Shown here: positions 23,761 through 35,405 of the stretch, piece by piece
How the letters are laid out: each line of letters opens with the position of its first letter
Position numbering within the stretch: position 1 is the first letter of the stretch
Source of the DNA: Solen grandis
Lineage: Eukaryota; Mollusca; Bivalvia; Adapedonta; Solenidae
Direction: 5' to 3'
Length of the DNA stretch: 64,000 nucleotides
Assembly (NCBI GenBank): GCA_021229015.1
Contig: CM037777.1
Coordinates: forward strand, 70,160,840 to 70,224,839
The notes under the pieces: model-generated
What the model saw: only the letters and a program-made list of their open reading frames with translations
Databases searched by the model: none
Told to the model about the DNA's origin: nothing
Translations under genes and position numbers: made by a program

Positions 23761-24172
23761 GCAAACCATATCAAACCTGATCAGATTCATTTACCTACCC
23801 TGACAGACATCATCTGTGAAAAAAAGAAGAAAATCCGCGAAAAAATGATAGATGTTGAGCACAAACAAATATTGATAGCAGATTAAATCTGTGACGTCAA
23901 TTGACGTCATATGAAAATAGAAGTCATTGCATTAAAGGGGACTACGGAGTTCTGCTTCTTGTTATGATTTCATGATGCTGGCTCTTCAAAAATCTCAAAA
24001 CGTCCCACAAGGGAATGAACTATCAATAGTACTTTTTACATGTAAACTATGTATACATTGTTCCGTTCCTACCTAATAATTACTTCTTTTCTTTTTCATA
24101 GATTTTTCTTGCTGAATTAAAGGGAGCATTGAGCATTTGAAAAAAATACAACAGCACATGATACCTATAATG

Positions 24173-24488
24173 TTTGTTTGTTTGTTGGGTTTAACGTCCC
24201 ACCGACAGTATTACAGTCATTTGGAGACGATGTCTAGTTGAGACAGATATAGTGCTGCCACACTGCAGTATCACGCCGTAGACATGTGGCATGATACCAC
24301 ACCCAGTCACATTATCTTGACACCGAGCAAACTAGTCCTGCAACTATCCTTATATGCCGAACGCCAAGTAAGGGAGCTATACCAGTACCATTTTTTACGA
24401 CTTTGGTATGTCGCGGCCGGGGATCGAACCCACGACCTCCCGCTCCCGAGGCGGACGCTCTAACCACTCGGCCACCAGGACGGTTAAA
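24173..24488 (-). mobile_element. Complete tRNA-derived SINE with 10-bp target duplication
   Basis: Read on the minus strand: tRNA-like head ('gtggccgagtggttagagcg' box A region, 'ggttcgatccc' box B), a body with 'atgccacatgtctac' and 'agtgtggcagcactatatct', then 'actgtcggtgggacg', 'ttaaaccc' and an AAAC-repeat tail. The element is flanked by a perfect direct repeat ACCTATAATG at 24163-24172 and 24489-24498, as expected for LINE-machinery insertion. Other copies in the window: 3846-3935, 11505-11640, 20374-20445 (3' parts) and 57262-57330 (head). Confidence 0.92.
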
Positions 24489-24498
24489 ACCTATAATG

Positions 24499-26282
24499 AA
24501 ACAGAAATAAAAGATGGAACAATGTGTGGGACCAACTGCATAGGCACAAGGAAAACAAATTTTTTACAGAAATTCTTATTTTCTATGTAACTTTCTTATA
24601 TAATTTCATTTTCATATTCTTAGGTAAGTAAGGTCTTTAAATTTCCAACATTCCATTCGCTTTATGTTTCTACCTATTACAGCTTTTGAGATATAGACAG
24701 TTAAACCTTAAGAAAAAACGGCAAAGAGAGGTTCATATTAATTACTACTTCTCGGCTGACAATTTTGTAATTAATGATCTTATTACCATTGGAACAGCAC
24801 TGCATCAGGCTATAAATAATGTTATTTTCAAAAACTATTAGTTTGTTAGAAAAAATAAATGATTGTGACCAAATGTAGATCGAGGTGCATGAAAGAATGG
24901 TTTTAATAAATCCTAATTTATTATGTAACTTACTTGTTTGATGTCCGATTTTAAAAAGCTAGGTATTGTTATAAAGGTCTTCAAATCACCCACATTTTAC
25001 ACACTTTATATATATATATATATGAATGTAACGTTAAGCACTAAATATATATAAACGGTAAAACCTCATGAAAACGGCAACAATCAGCAAAAATATGTTC
25101 ATTTCGTTTTGTTTTCTCCCCATAACTTTTCATTTTTTCTGTCATAACTCAACTGTTTCAACACCGATCTTCAAAACCGAAATATTATACCCATTGTGTC
25201 TCGATAGAATATTTATCATTTTTGAGATACTTAAGACTGAAGAAAAATCCGATAACTGGCATATAACCTTGACCTTTGCAATTTTTAACCTTGACATCAT
25301 GCGACGTCACAAAGAAGACAAATATTATAGTGTTCAAAATCGCCAAAGTAACTGTGCATACTGTTCAAATTGCATGCTGCTGAGTTATCAGCAACCTGGC
25401 CGAAGAAAAAAAAAAGAATAACATTTGATAATGACCATCGATTTTCTGGAACGGAAGTGTCTTAGGACAATGAGATAATATGCTGAACCATCAGTGAACA
25501 TTTTTATGCTTAACACTTGCTTTTAACATCATGACGTCATTTGATGTCACACAAAGTCAGCCTGTACTTTATATAAAATAGACCTCAAGGCGTACATGCT
25601 GTCCGAATTTTAGGTTTGTAGCATATCTTGAAGCTTCACAACACATAAATACATTTTAAGGTCCTTGCTTCGAAACTTGTTTTTGCCAAAGAACCTTGGC
25701 TTTATCGAATTTCGGTAAGCGGAAGACTCAACAGGACTTTTTACTGGAGGCAGAAAGCCCTATAATGAAGAGCTACAATTCTACCCCACTACACTTCTCC
25801 TTAATGATATGGCTCCACTAATGAAGTTTCATATTGATATTTTTAATACTTAATGAAAAATTCTCTGGACATAACAACAACAACAAACACAAGCGAATCG
25901 GTGGTACCGATGGATGCTCCCCAAATAAACGATAGTTCCAAAAGGGCTATTATAGGGTAACTCCTAAATCATAAAATACAGATTTATTGTTTTTGTACAG
26001 TGCACTAAATACAAAACATATTCGATATTATGGATTTTTGCAAAGCATTCATAGGTGTTTGTAACCTCACCTTGATGTATAACCTTAATTTGACTTAATT
26101 TTTTCTCCAAAGTTACAAGCGGAACACAAATCTGACTTTTTTTTAAAGTGTAAGAACACTTCTGATGAGCACATGTGACCTTGAACACTTGAGGAACCAA
26201 CTCATTTTTGTTGGTGACGAGTCATGGTTGTTTAATAATCACGTATGTCAAATCATTCCAAAATTCCACCATGTAAAAGAAA
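24499..26282. other. Intronic spacer without recognised features
   Basis: AT-rich intron DNA with a TA microsatellite near 25008-25022. The 117-codon frame at 25068-25421 has no domain and sits in sequence that looks like decayed repeat ('accttgacctttgca', 'catcatgcgacgtcac'). Confidence 0.5.
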
Positions 26283-27788
26283 ACAAGAGGGCCAAGATGG
26301 CCCTGTGTCGCTCACCTGATTAAGATGGCTGTGTTAGGCAAAATGACAAAAAATCTGGCATCTAAAGTGTTTTTCTAACATTTTACTAAGTGGCCTACAT
26401 TTTGATCCTACCTGAATTTACCTGGTGACCTAGATTTTGACCCCACATGACCCATTTTCAAACCCATCCAAGATATCATATAGACAAATATCCTGACCAA
26501 GTTTCAGGAAGATTGGGCAAAAATGGGGCCTCTAGAGTGTTCACAAGGTTTTTCTAAGATTTGACCTGGTGACCTAGATTTTGACCCCACATAACCCATT
26601 TTCGAACTCATCTGAGATATCATGTAGACAAACATCCTGACCAAGTTTTATGAAGATTGGGCCAAAACTATGGCCTCTAGAGTGTTCACAAGGTTTTTCT
26701 AAGATTTGACCTAGTGACCTAGAGGGCAAACAAAGTGAAATCTGGCTTTTTTCAATTTTAAAAGGGGCGTAACTCCTGACCTAAGGGTCCAATTTCAGCC
26801 ATAATCCAACTTAGCCAAAATTTGATGGTTATAAACATTGTTATAAAATTTAAAGAAAATGACCTAAAAAATAAAGATGCTAGAGTGCAAACAAAGTGCA
26901 ATCTGACTTTTTTAAATAATATAAGGGGTGTAACTCCTGACCTAATGGTCCGATATCAGCCAAAATCGAACTTGGCTGAGACTTTTTGGTTATAAACAAT
27001 GTCATTAAGTTTGAAGCAATTGCTAAAAAATAAGATGCTAGAGTGCAAACAAGTGAAATCTGCTTTTTTAATTTTAAGGGGCATAACTCCTGACCTAATA
27101 GTATGATATCAGCCATAATCGAACTTGGCCGAGATTTTATGGTTATAAACATTGTTATCAAGTTTGAAGATAATTGCTCAAGAAATGAAGATGCTAGAGT
27201 GCAAACAATGTGAAATCTGGCTTTTTTGAATTTTAAAAGGGGCATAACTCCTGACCTAATAGTACGATATCAGCCATAATCGAACTTGGCCGTGATTTTA
27301 TGGTTATAAACATTGATATAAAGTTTGAAGATAATTGCTCAAGAAATGAAGATGCTAGAGTGCAAACAATGTGAAATCTGGCTTTTTTTAATTTTAAAAG
27401 GGGCATAACTCCTGATCTAATGTTCCGATATCAGCCATAATCGAACTTGGCCGAGATTTTATGGTTATAAACATTGTTATCAAGTTTGAAGATAATTGCT
27501 CAAGAAATGAAGATGCTAGAGTGCAAACAATGTGAAATCTGGCTTTTTTGAATTTTAAAAGGGGCATAACTCCTGACCTAATTTTCCGATATCAGCCATA
27601 ATCGAACTTGGCCGAGATTTTATGGTTATAAACATTGTTTTAAAGTTTGAAGATAATTGCTCATAAAATGAAGATGCTAGAGTGCAAACGAACAAATTGT
27701 GGACGACGGACGACGGACGGACGGACGGACGACGGACATTCATCGATCCTAAAAGCTCATCCTGAGCACACGTGCTCAGGTGAGCTAA
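26283..27788 (+). mobile_element. Helitron-like element, family d, with 161-bp core array
   Basis: Head 'agagggccaagatggccct' then 'cgctcacctga'. The core has six units starting 'gatgctagagtgcaaac' at 26876, 27034, 27190, 27351, 27512 and 27673, so the spacing settles to exactly 161 bp in the last four. A 'gacggacggacggac' run precedes a terminal hairpin ('gagcacacgtgctc' within 'gctcatcctgagcac..gtgctcaggtgag') and CTAA at 27785-27788. Long minus-strand frames through the array are artefacts of the repeat. Confidence 0.8.
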
Positions 27789-27972
27789 AAAATCAGATCG
27801 GAGACAAAGAATTAGACCCCGTTTTTTTTTATTTTTAGACCTCTTAAGTGTAAGTTTGACCTTGGAGCTAAGGACCTGGGTTTTGTGCACATTGTCTCAT
27901 GATGGTGAACATTTGTCCTTGGTAATTTTTAAAATCCATGCATTGATAAGAAAATAATTGACCGGAAACAAA

Positions 27973-28560
27973 AACAAGAGGACCAAGATGGCCCTATATC
28001 GCTCACCTGAGAAAGATGATTGCTTAAGAAATAAAGATGCTAGAGTGTAAAAGTGAAATCTGGCTTTTTTATGGTGAAAAGGTCATAACTACTAAATTAA
28101 CTAGTCAATAACAGTTATAATTGAACCCGATTGCGAGATTATGGGGGTTAACATTGTCTTAAAGTTTAAAAAAGATTGCTAAAAAAATGAAGATGCTAGA
28201 TTATAATCAAAGTGAAATCTTGCATTTTTTTTATTTAAAGGGGCATAACTCCTGACCTAATCAATGGATCTCAGCCATAATCAAACTCAATCGAGACATT
28301 ATGGTCATAAGCATTGTCATAAGGTTTGAAGATGATTGCTCAAAAGATGCAGATGCTAGAGTGTAAAAATTTTTTATTTAAAAGGGGCATAACTCCAAAA
28401 ACTCAATCGAACATTATGGTCATAACATTGTCTTAAGTTTGAAGATGATTGCTTAAGAAATTAAGGTGATAGAGTGTAAACACTAAAAATTGTTGACGCC
28501 GCACGCCGCACGACGGACACTCACGGGATCACAATAGCTCACCCAGCTCAGGTGAGCTAA
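27973..28560 (+). mobile_element. Short Helitron-like element, family d
   Basis: A second copy begins 185 bp after the previous one: 'aacaagaggaccaagatggc', 'cgctcacctgag', three diverged core units ('agatgctagagtgtaa', 28036, 28192 and 28350), 'gccgcacgacggac', then a shortened end 'gctcacccagctcaggtgag' and CTAA at 28557-28560. The hairpin loop has lost most of its stem. Confidence 0.75.
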
Positions 28561-28574
28561 AAAACAACAACAAA

Positions 28575-28600
28575 ACACACACACACACACACACACACAA
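28575..28600. repeat. (AC)n microsatellite
   Basis: A run of AC dinucleotides inside an A/C-rich tract (28560-28620). Confidence 0.85.
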
Positions 28601-28620
28601 AACAACAACAAAAAAAAAAC

Positions 28621-29680
28621 ATTTTTGATCTTTGGCCTCTAAGTGTGACCTTGACATTGGAACTGACTGACCACTTGGTTTACATTTGTGTAAAGTATTT
28701 TTTTATCCATCAATAAATGAGAAAGTTATGGACCGGAAATAAAAATACACCATTGTTGATATTTGAACTCTAAGTGTGACCTTGACTAAAGAGCTATGGT
28801 CCTGGGTCTTGCGCGCTACATCATTGTACTTTAATTGTGAACTTTGGTGCCTAGTTAATTTAAAATCCATTAATAAATGACGAAGTTCTGGACCGGACAA
28901 TAATTATGACGGAAGGACAGAAAAAAACGGACGGAAGGATGAATAGACAAAACTCACCCTTCAATGCGCATTATATAGAATATTTTTTTTAAATTTAAAT
29001 TAATTAAAACAGCAAGTGTTTGGAATTATTTTGTCTAAGAAATTGCAGTATATTTCAAATTGTTCACTGTTAATGTAAGGTAAACAACACTAATTGGTTA
29101 TTAAATTTCAATCGTGTAAAAGGACGTGTTATTTACTTATTTGGAACAGTTACATTATAAGCAGAAGCATGACTCTTCAAGACATGCTGACAGGGGAAAA
29201 ATGAGTTAAAATGAAGAAAGTGTTGCCGATACGTAAAGTACATTGAGTTCTCATAACACGATTAACAATATTCTAGCCATAATCAAATTTGGCATAGAGA
29301 TGGTGACCATTAACAGTGTAACCAGCTTTGAAGAAGATTGGTTTAGAAATAAGTGGTAAGTTGGTGTAATTACCAGATACCACAACTCTAAATAGATTGG
29401 TCCGATATCAGATATACGAGTAATAAGATTTTTTACAATTGTTTGAAGATTTGTTAGGCAAATCGATCTAACAAAACTTGAAAACTGTGTTTTTATATTT
29501 TGATATATCTCTATGCATTTGTAGTTGAAATACTTCAAAACAGATGTCATGAAAGTTTAAAATAAGTGTTAGTCATTTGAGAGAACCTGATATGTTGTAA
29601 GCCAACAAGAAAATGTGTATGAGAAGTATCTTCTGTAGCCAAACATTTTTTTCTCAATTTAGTTTAATTAACAACAGCAA
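28621..29680. other. Intronic spacer with decayed repeat text
   Basis: Phrases such as 'taagtgtgaccttgac' and 'atccattaataaatgacgaag' recur (28640, 28770, 28850), pointing to a decayed tandem repeat. No gene recognised. Confidence 0.45.
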
Positions 29681-29681
29681 G

Positions 29682-29760
29682 AGTTCCGCTGAGGCCGGGC
29701 AATATACGCCCATAGTAAAATTCATATGAGGGTATCATAGTACAAAGTACTGTTTTTAAT
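29682..29760 (+). repeat. Fragment of the CCGC-TGAG repeat family
   Basis: 'gttccgctgaggccgggcaa', 'tatacgccc', 'gagggtatcatagtacaaag' match 21600-21680. Confidence 0.7.
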
Positions 29761-30043
29761 ATTTTCCACACAAGGCCCCCTAATATTAATAAAAGCTGGA
29801 AAAGCTAGAATAGCAAAGACTTAAACAATAAATCGGGACACAAACAAAAGATTTTTCAAAACGAAGATACAATTGCACACACTAGGAACCCAGAAAAATG
29901 TCCTTGAAAAATACAGAATTATGAAAAGCAAACGTCAGTTACTCAATTTAAAAAGATTACTTAATAAAGCCAGATTTTCGGAGAACGACACTCATTATCA
30001 AAGTAGCAGTTTTACATGTTCAAACTGTGAATTATGTATCAAT

Positions 30044-30095
30044 TTAATTGAAGGTGCACGGAGGCATCCGGGTAGAACCACCGACCAACCAAAAT
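30044..30095 (-). mobile_element. Fragment of the second SINE family
   Basis: 'ggaggcatccgggtagaacc' and 'accgacc' match the body of the SINE at 63482-63705 in the same orientation. Confidence 0.6.
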
Positions 30096-31640
30096 AGTGT
30101 TGATTTGTATGGGTTGAACGTTTCAATATAAAGTTATCATTTATTCAATAACTTCAAAGATATGGCTTCATTGAAAACGTTATTAATGAAAAAAAAAGAA
30201 AAAAGAAAGAGAAAAAACAACTAAACGAATGCGTCTTAATGAACAAAAAAATTGACACTATGAAAGTTAACTCCTTTGTGTCGTAACGCAACCTCACAGC
30301 CCACTGGGAAATACGAGGCAGATCAAATGAAACTTTAAACTATCCCTAAAGTGATAAATATCCCCACATAGCGCTTTGTCAAGGAAAAGATCCCATTGAA
30401 AGTACATTGGCTTTCAGGAATATCTAATGAGAAATATTGCCTACATTGCCAAATCATATTAATAAATTATAGCATAGTTGTATTGAATACATTATCCATA
30501 TAGAAATACAGCAAGATCATTTTATTGCGTTCCAAACATAAAGTTTGTACTATGATGGCAAGGTCATCAAAGGTCAAATTCAAATACAAACAATACTCTA
30601 CATGTGGTCCAAAATTTAAGGTCCTCATATAAGTCTATGTAAAAATAAGTGAATATCGTGCTTAACTCATTTTGACTCATAGTCACAGGGACTCGCGCCT
30701 GTTTGTTTTAAAAACAATCCAACTGTACACATACATATCAACAAGGGTTAACACTATTTTATGGGTCGACTCACATCTCATTGTTTTTAATATATATTCG
30801 TGAATCTGCCAAAAGAAAAACAACCTGGACTAGAAGTAAAATGAAATTTTGGAATGGTTTGGATTTTTACTTTGCAGTAATAGTCAGTGATATTGCGAAT
30901 GAGTATGTAAAAAAACGAAACTAAAATAATCGCAATATAGCTAATCCCAAAAATAGTGCCCAACCAAATAGTGTCCACCCTTGGTAAGATATATATATAT
31001 TTACATTATTTTTTAAAAAAAATACTGAAGCAAGTCCTTGTACCCAGGGCTATGATATGAAAAAGTTGATAAAGGACCACTAGGCAAAGAATGATACACA
31101 TTAAATATATAAGATCAAGGAATCATATGAATTGCTTAATAATTGCAGATGCTATAGTTTAAACAAAGTGACATCTGGCATTTTTATGATAATTCAGAGA
31201 TCATAGATAATTTATTTCAATTTGCAATGTCAGCATACATGGCAACAGAGCAAAACATACATGATTATTTACAACAATACCGGTACATGCATGAAATAAA
31301 TAAATTTTTAGCCATGTCAACCAACATTACATATCAAGGATAACACAATAAAGAGTTTGAAAAACTTCATATCACAGATTCAGATTTGATCACATTATTG
31401 AGAAATTTACTTGAAAGACAAATGTAGTAAAAGTATCACATATTTGAGCACAATCAAACAGTACTCTTGCTTGAAGCTGAAAGACAGATGTACATATTAA
31501 TATGAATGTAAATAAAGATATTTTGCATAAACTTTAGAAGTAATATATTATTTATGTTAAAATATTGCCAAAAGACAGACTAGTATCTAATGCCTAAAAA
31601 GTAAGCCAACATTAAAAGGAAACTATCCTATAATAGACTC
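30096..31640. other. Intronic spacer without recognised genes
   Basis: AT-rich intron sequence; weak traces of the family d core near 31040-31190 ('gatgctatagtttaaac'). Confidence 0.45.
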
Positions 31641-31644
31641 AAAG

Positions 31645-32520
31645 CTAAGAACAAAATAAATGAAACTCAGTAATTTGCAAACAAATATCCCCCATAAGCA
31701 AATGACCTTTTTTTCCAAAACCTTTGACCTTGGGGACTGAGAAACGACCACTTTCTGTGAAGGAAAACTCCTGATTATTCTTATGTTTAACAGCCTTAGC
31801 TATGAATCTGGTTTTGTGACTATGGAACAAGCTAAGAGAAAAAGTTCCATCATATAAGACGGGGCAGAGTTTTATGGATATTAAAAACATGACAGAGGGT
31901 TTTAAAATCAACTCTACTAGCAACAGTTAACCAGTTTAAGAATGAAAATTGGTCTTTGCCAATATGAGCTCTAGCATCAAGATTTAGCACAAATCTGATC
32001 AGTTTGTTTTGTGTGAACTGTTATTTGTTTCTGATAGTTTGAGTTGTAGAATATAACCACACAGTTGAGGCATAATCAAAATGACATTGTGCAAAGGCCA
32101 TAACAAGCAACTTCTTGGTATGGAAGTTGAGAAAATTTTTTTTCCTGTAAAGAAACTTGAGTCTAGAATTGACCTTTTGAATAACAGACTTTGCCATGGA
32201 TTCAAATGACAAACTTTGGTCAATAGTTGCACCCAGATACTTTACTGACTCTTTTGACTGAATGTTGTGACCTTTGCATGAAACATCAAGGGCAGATTTA
32301 GATTTAACCTTCTGTTTTGATCCAAACAGTAAAGACTCTGTTTTGCCTAAGTTTAGGGATATTTTATTGCATACAAGCCACTCACTTTCAATTTCTAGTT
32401 TGTGACTTAACAGAGATTTTATTTCATCTTTATTTTTACTGGTGACCAAAATAGCTGAATCATCTGCATAGAGAAGTAAATGTATTATGTTTCGGTAAAA
32501 TCATAGCCAATTGAAACTGA
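31645..32520 (-). pseudogene. LINE reverse transcriptase fragment
   Basis: The minus strand encodes a run starting LYADDSAILVTSKN. YADD (32470-32459) is the RT catalytic box. It is followed by a thumb-like region (32449-32021) with KYLGATID and a hydrophobic FAQCHFDYASTVWL block typical of jockey/CR1-like LINEs. A second frame (31923-31645) holds the usual C-terminal text (HSHKTRF, FSVPKVKGFGKK). Stops and a frame change separate the parts, and the upstream RT, endonuclease and ORF1 are absent, so this is a 5'-truncated dead copy. Its 5' edge is about 110 bp from the donor of exon 1 of the DUF4559-like gene, on the same strand. Confidence 0.85.
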
Positions 32521-32654
32521 AAAGAGTCCCAAATTAAATTGAAAAAGACACCGGAAGCAGATGATTTTCCATGTCGGTAGTAAAAAGAGGACTCATTTTT
32601 ATAGATAACAATAACAACAATAAATTTTGTATCAACATATATAAATTACTATAC

Positions 32655-33149
32655 CTTTTCAAGCACACTAGGGACTGATGTTATATTTTGCCGGACGAAG
32701 ATATTCTGCATGTTAATGGCAATGTTCAGAAGTCCACTAGCGTCTGTATCTGCAGCACTGCTTATGTCGGTATAACCTCCTGTGGACGGAAGGAAAGTTT
32801 TGGCAACCTCCCAGTGGTCACTGGACCACAACCTCATGTTGGAGTTCCGCCATGCTGGTCCGTTATACCTGTGAGCTGACTTAATTTCGTCATATAACCT
32901 CCCACACACACCTTCAGGACAGGACGGCCGAATGTATTTATTCTTTCCCGAAGTCTTAAAGGTACACTGATTGCACATCTTACCACCAGATTTAGCTGAA
33001 ACATTATCCATCAGCTTCTTATGAAATTCTCTTGCCTCATTGTCAATGAACTGATATAAACCCTCCTTGACGTACTGTAGACCAAGTACACAACGGACCC
33101 AGTTATGGTAATCTGAGTTATTGACTCGAGCTTGGTGGCTGGTTGCCAT
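32655..33149 (-). CDS. DUF4559/CXorf38-like gene, exon 1
   Basis: 165 codons, starting at the ATG at 33149 in a strong GCCATGG context and ending in phase 0 at a GTATAG donor (32654-32649). The product matches the N-terminal domain of CXorf38-like proteins (DUF4559): DYHNWVRC near residues 13-20, a hydrophobic helix (GLYQFIDNEAREFH), two CxxC-like pairs (C59/C62 and C77/C82), then the family hallmark WSSDHWEVAKTFLP (108-121) followed by a DASGLLNIAINM helix. The domain is small and multiplied in bivalves, where its role is not settled; immune function has been suggested from expansion only. Translation from a TTG 13 codons upstream would add MRQGRDRAGKTVA but the ATG is preferred. Intron 1 (22580-32654) is 10,075 bp. 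Confidence 0.92.
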
Positions 33150-33686
33150 GGCAACAGTCTTGCCTGCTCTGTCTCTCCCTTGTCTCAACAGTAAGGAACT
33201 TTACTGGTTACATGTTACATTCCAGGACGACTAGAAGCTTGGTCCTCAAGCCTCTGTGTTTTAGACTGAAACAAATGAGAGATAATTAAATACTTTAAAC
33301 TTACTATATTGTGTAGCGGGTAAACAAGCTAAAAAATTTGACTAGTATTTAACTAGTATCAAATCCAATCAATTAGCCTTTTCTCGTTGTAATGATCAAC
33401 GATTTGTTCATTTACGTAAAGGGTATCCAGTATGTTGCTTTGACAGAAAAACTGCCCTATTATATATGGTATTTTGTCCATTGAGATCGTACATCACGTT
33501 GTTTGAACTGTTGTAACACCTTTGATCAATGATAGAATGACTAAATCAAAAACAAAACTATATCAGCATTGTCACCGAGACGCTCAGTAGTAACTGCAGA
33601 GAATAAGCAGTTTAAAAGTAGTTAATCATCGGTCAAGGTAAATTCGGATGAATTTTTAAAAAGGCAGAAAAGGGCTGCATAACATA

Positions 33687-33967
33687 AACAAGAGGGCCAT
33701 TATGACCCCATATCGCTCACCAGAGTACCACTGCTCTACAGGAGCTATCTTAGTAGAATGTTACCCATAGAATATCTGTGCGAAAAAAAAAGAAGAAAAA
33801 AATCTGGCCATTAGTTCTGGAAGGTGTGTTCAGAAGTTTTACTAACTACATTTAAGGCAAATTAGCTATGGCCCTGGCAGCCATGTTTTTATTTTAACGG
33901 ATCAGAACAATTGGAGCAATCTTGGTTACACAAGAACATCTGTACTAAAACATTTTGATTGATTTTT
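33687..33967 (+). mobile_element. Family d-type element, left part, split by an insertion
   Basis: Head 'aacaagagggccattatgac' with 'cgctcaccagag', then text such as 'ggcagccatgttttta' and 'gaacatctgtactaaaacat'. The same text resumes at 35406 ('cttgaaatatggccagtag') and repeats at 35640-35760, so the Helitron-like element and SINE fragment at 33968-35405 are inserted inside it. Confidence 0.7.
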
Positions 33968-35288
33968 ATGCCCCCACAAAGTGGGGTGCATATAGCGTTG
34001 CACTTGTCCGTCCGTCCGTCCGTCCGTCAGTCCGTCAGTCCGTCCGTACGTCCCGAAATCTTGTGAACGCAACTCCTCTTAAACCGGATGGCAGATTTTG
34101 TTTAAACTTCCAGGGATGAACAACCTTAATGTGTAGATGGTAGTAAAGAAAGGAATTTTCGCGGCGACCAAATTTAACAGAATTATGGATATAGAAATTT
34201 TGTGAACGCAACTCCTCTTCAACCGGATGGCAGATTTTGTTTAAACTTCCAGGGATGAACAACCTTAATGTGTAGATGGTAGTAAAGAAAGGAATTTTCG
34301 CGGCGACCAAATTTAACAGAATTATGGCCCTTTGTTGATTTGTTCACTATATACCATATAGAAATTTTGTGAACGCAACTCCTCTTCAACCGGATGGCAG
34401 ATTTTGCTTAAACTTCCAGGGATGAACAACCTTAATGTGTAGATGGAAGTAAAGGAAGAAATTTTCGCGGCGACCAAATTTAACAGAAATATGGCCCTTT
34501 GTTGATTTTTTCACTATATACCATATAGAAATTTTGTGAACGCAACTCCTCTTCAACCGGATGGCAGATTTTGCTTAAACTTCCAGGGATGAACAACCTT
34601 AATGTGTAGATGGAAGTAAAGGAAGGAATTTTTCGTGGCGACCAAATTTAACAGAATTATGGCCCTTTGTTGATTTTTTCACTATATACCATATAGAAAT
34701 TTTGTGAAAGCAACTCCTCTTAAACCAGATGGCAGATTTTGCTTAAACTTCCAGTGATGAATAACCTTAATGTGTAGATGGACAATGTACAGATCTTACC
34801 AGCACAGTATACGATACGCAACCTGACATAATCCTAGGTGATTTCAACATCAACGTTGATTCAGTTTGGTACAGAAGACTATCTGAATCTCTGCTTAATT
34901 ATCGCCAGTGTGTGACATTACCAACACACTTAAGTAGATCTATTATTGATCTTGTCTATGTAAAAGATGAGTTGCCACAGCCAAAAGTAACTGTATACCC
35001 AACATATTTCTCTGATCACAGCATTGTGTTCCTGCAGTTTTAGGAGACCAGACATGTGTTTCAAAGTTTTGTTTTATTCAGACACTAATATTGTATTCCA
35101 TCTGTAAAGAAACCAAATATGATGCCTCAAGAGTTAGGTAACTTTTTTATCATTAATACATAATTGAGGAAATTTCAACTGAAACGCTATAATAAGAACA
35201 GAATTTTGTAGACATTAAATGAAGCTGCTCTTGTTTACGAGCACATCTGCACAGTGGGGGCATCCGTGTCCTTTGGACACAGTTCTAG
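33968..35288 (+). mobile_element. Helitron-like element, family b, with endonuclease remnant
   Basis: Head palindrome ATGCCCCCAC-AAA-GTGGGGTGCAT (33968-33991), a 'gtccgtccgtccgtccgtc' run, then five tandem units beginning 'ttgtgaacgcaactcctctt' at about 34060, 34199, 34367, 34534 and 34703 (period 167-169 bp, the first shortened). The array stops mid-unit and is followed by an endonuclease fragment (34783-35043). Near the right end an inverted copy of the head (GTGGGGGCAT, 35254-35263) is followed by the hairpin GTGTCC-TTT-GGACAC (35266-35280) and AGTTCTAG (35281-35288) before T. These are the features of a Helitron/Helentron-type rolling-circle transposon lacking its Rep/helicase. Confidence 0.85.
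34783..35043 (+). pseudogene. C-terminal fragment of an APE-like endonuclease domain
   Basis: An 86-codon frame ending in TAG reads through PDIILGDFNIN, then LPTHLSRSIIDLVYV, then YFSDHSIVF. GDFN, the S-x-IDLVYV strand and SDH are the last motifs of the exonuclease-endonuclease-phosphatase fold (GDFN holds the metal/substrate-binding Asp and Asn; SDH holds the general-base His). The two PTH and IDxVYV blocks are close to the endonuclease found at the C-terminus of Helentron Rep/helicase proteins. There is no start codon or upstream part: it begins exactly where the minisatellite array breaks off. It is a relic that ties the non-autonomous element to its autonomous parent. Confidence 0.8.
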
Positions 35289-35405
35289 TTTGAGTTTACA
35301 GTCGCTGCGACAATATTTCAAACAGCGACGTCCAGCTAATTACAGGTGGAGGAAGACCCTGAATCCACTGAGGCATTCGGGTAGAACCTCCGACCTACCG
35401 CAAAA
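35289..35405 (-). mobile_element. Fragment of the second SINE family
   Basis: 'tacagtcgctgcgacaatat', 'cgacgtccagctaatta', 'aggtggaggaagaccc' and 'cctccgacctaccgcaa' match 63495-63605. It directly follows the 3' end of the family b element. Confidence 0.8.

Noticed and set aside
25068..25421. 117-codon plus-strand frame
   Set aside because: Low-complexity hydrophobic then mixed text, no domain, no splice context, inside intronic repeat-like DNA.
26880..27890. Long minus-strand frames (111-121 codons) with repeated CTLASSF and MADI blocks
   Set aside because: They are translations of the 161-bp family d array; the repeats in the protein follow the DNA repeat and no domain is present.
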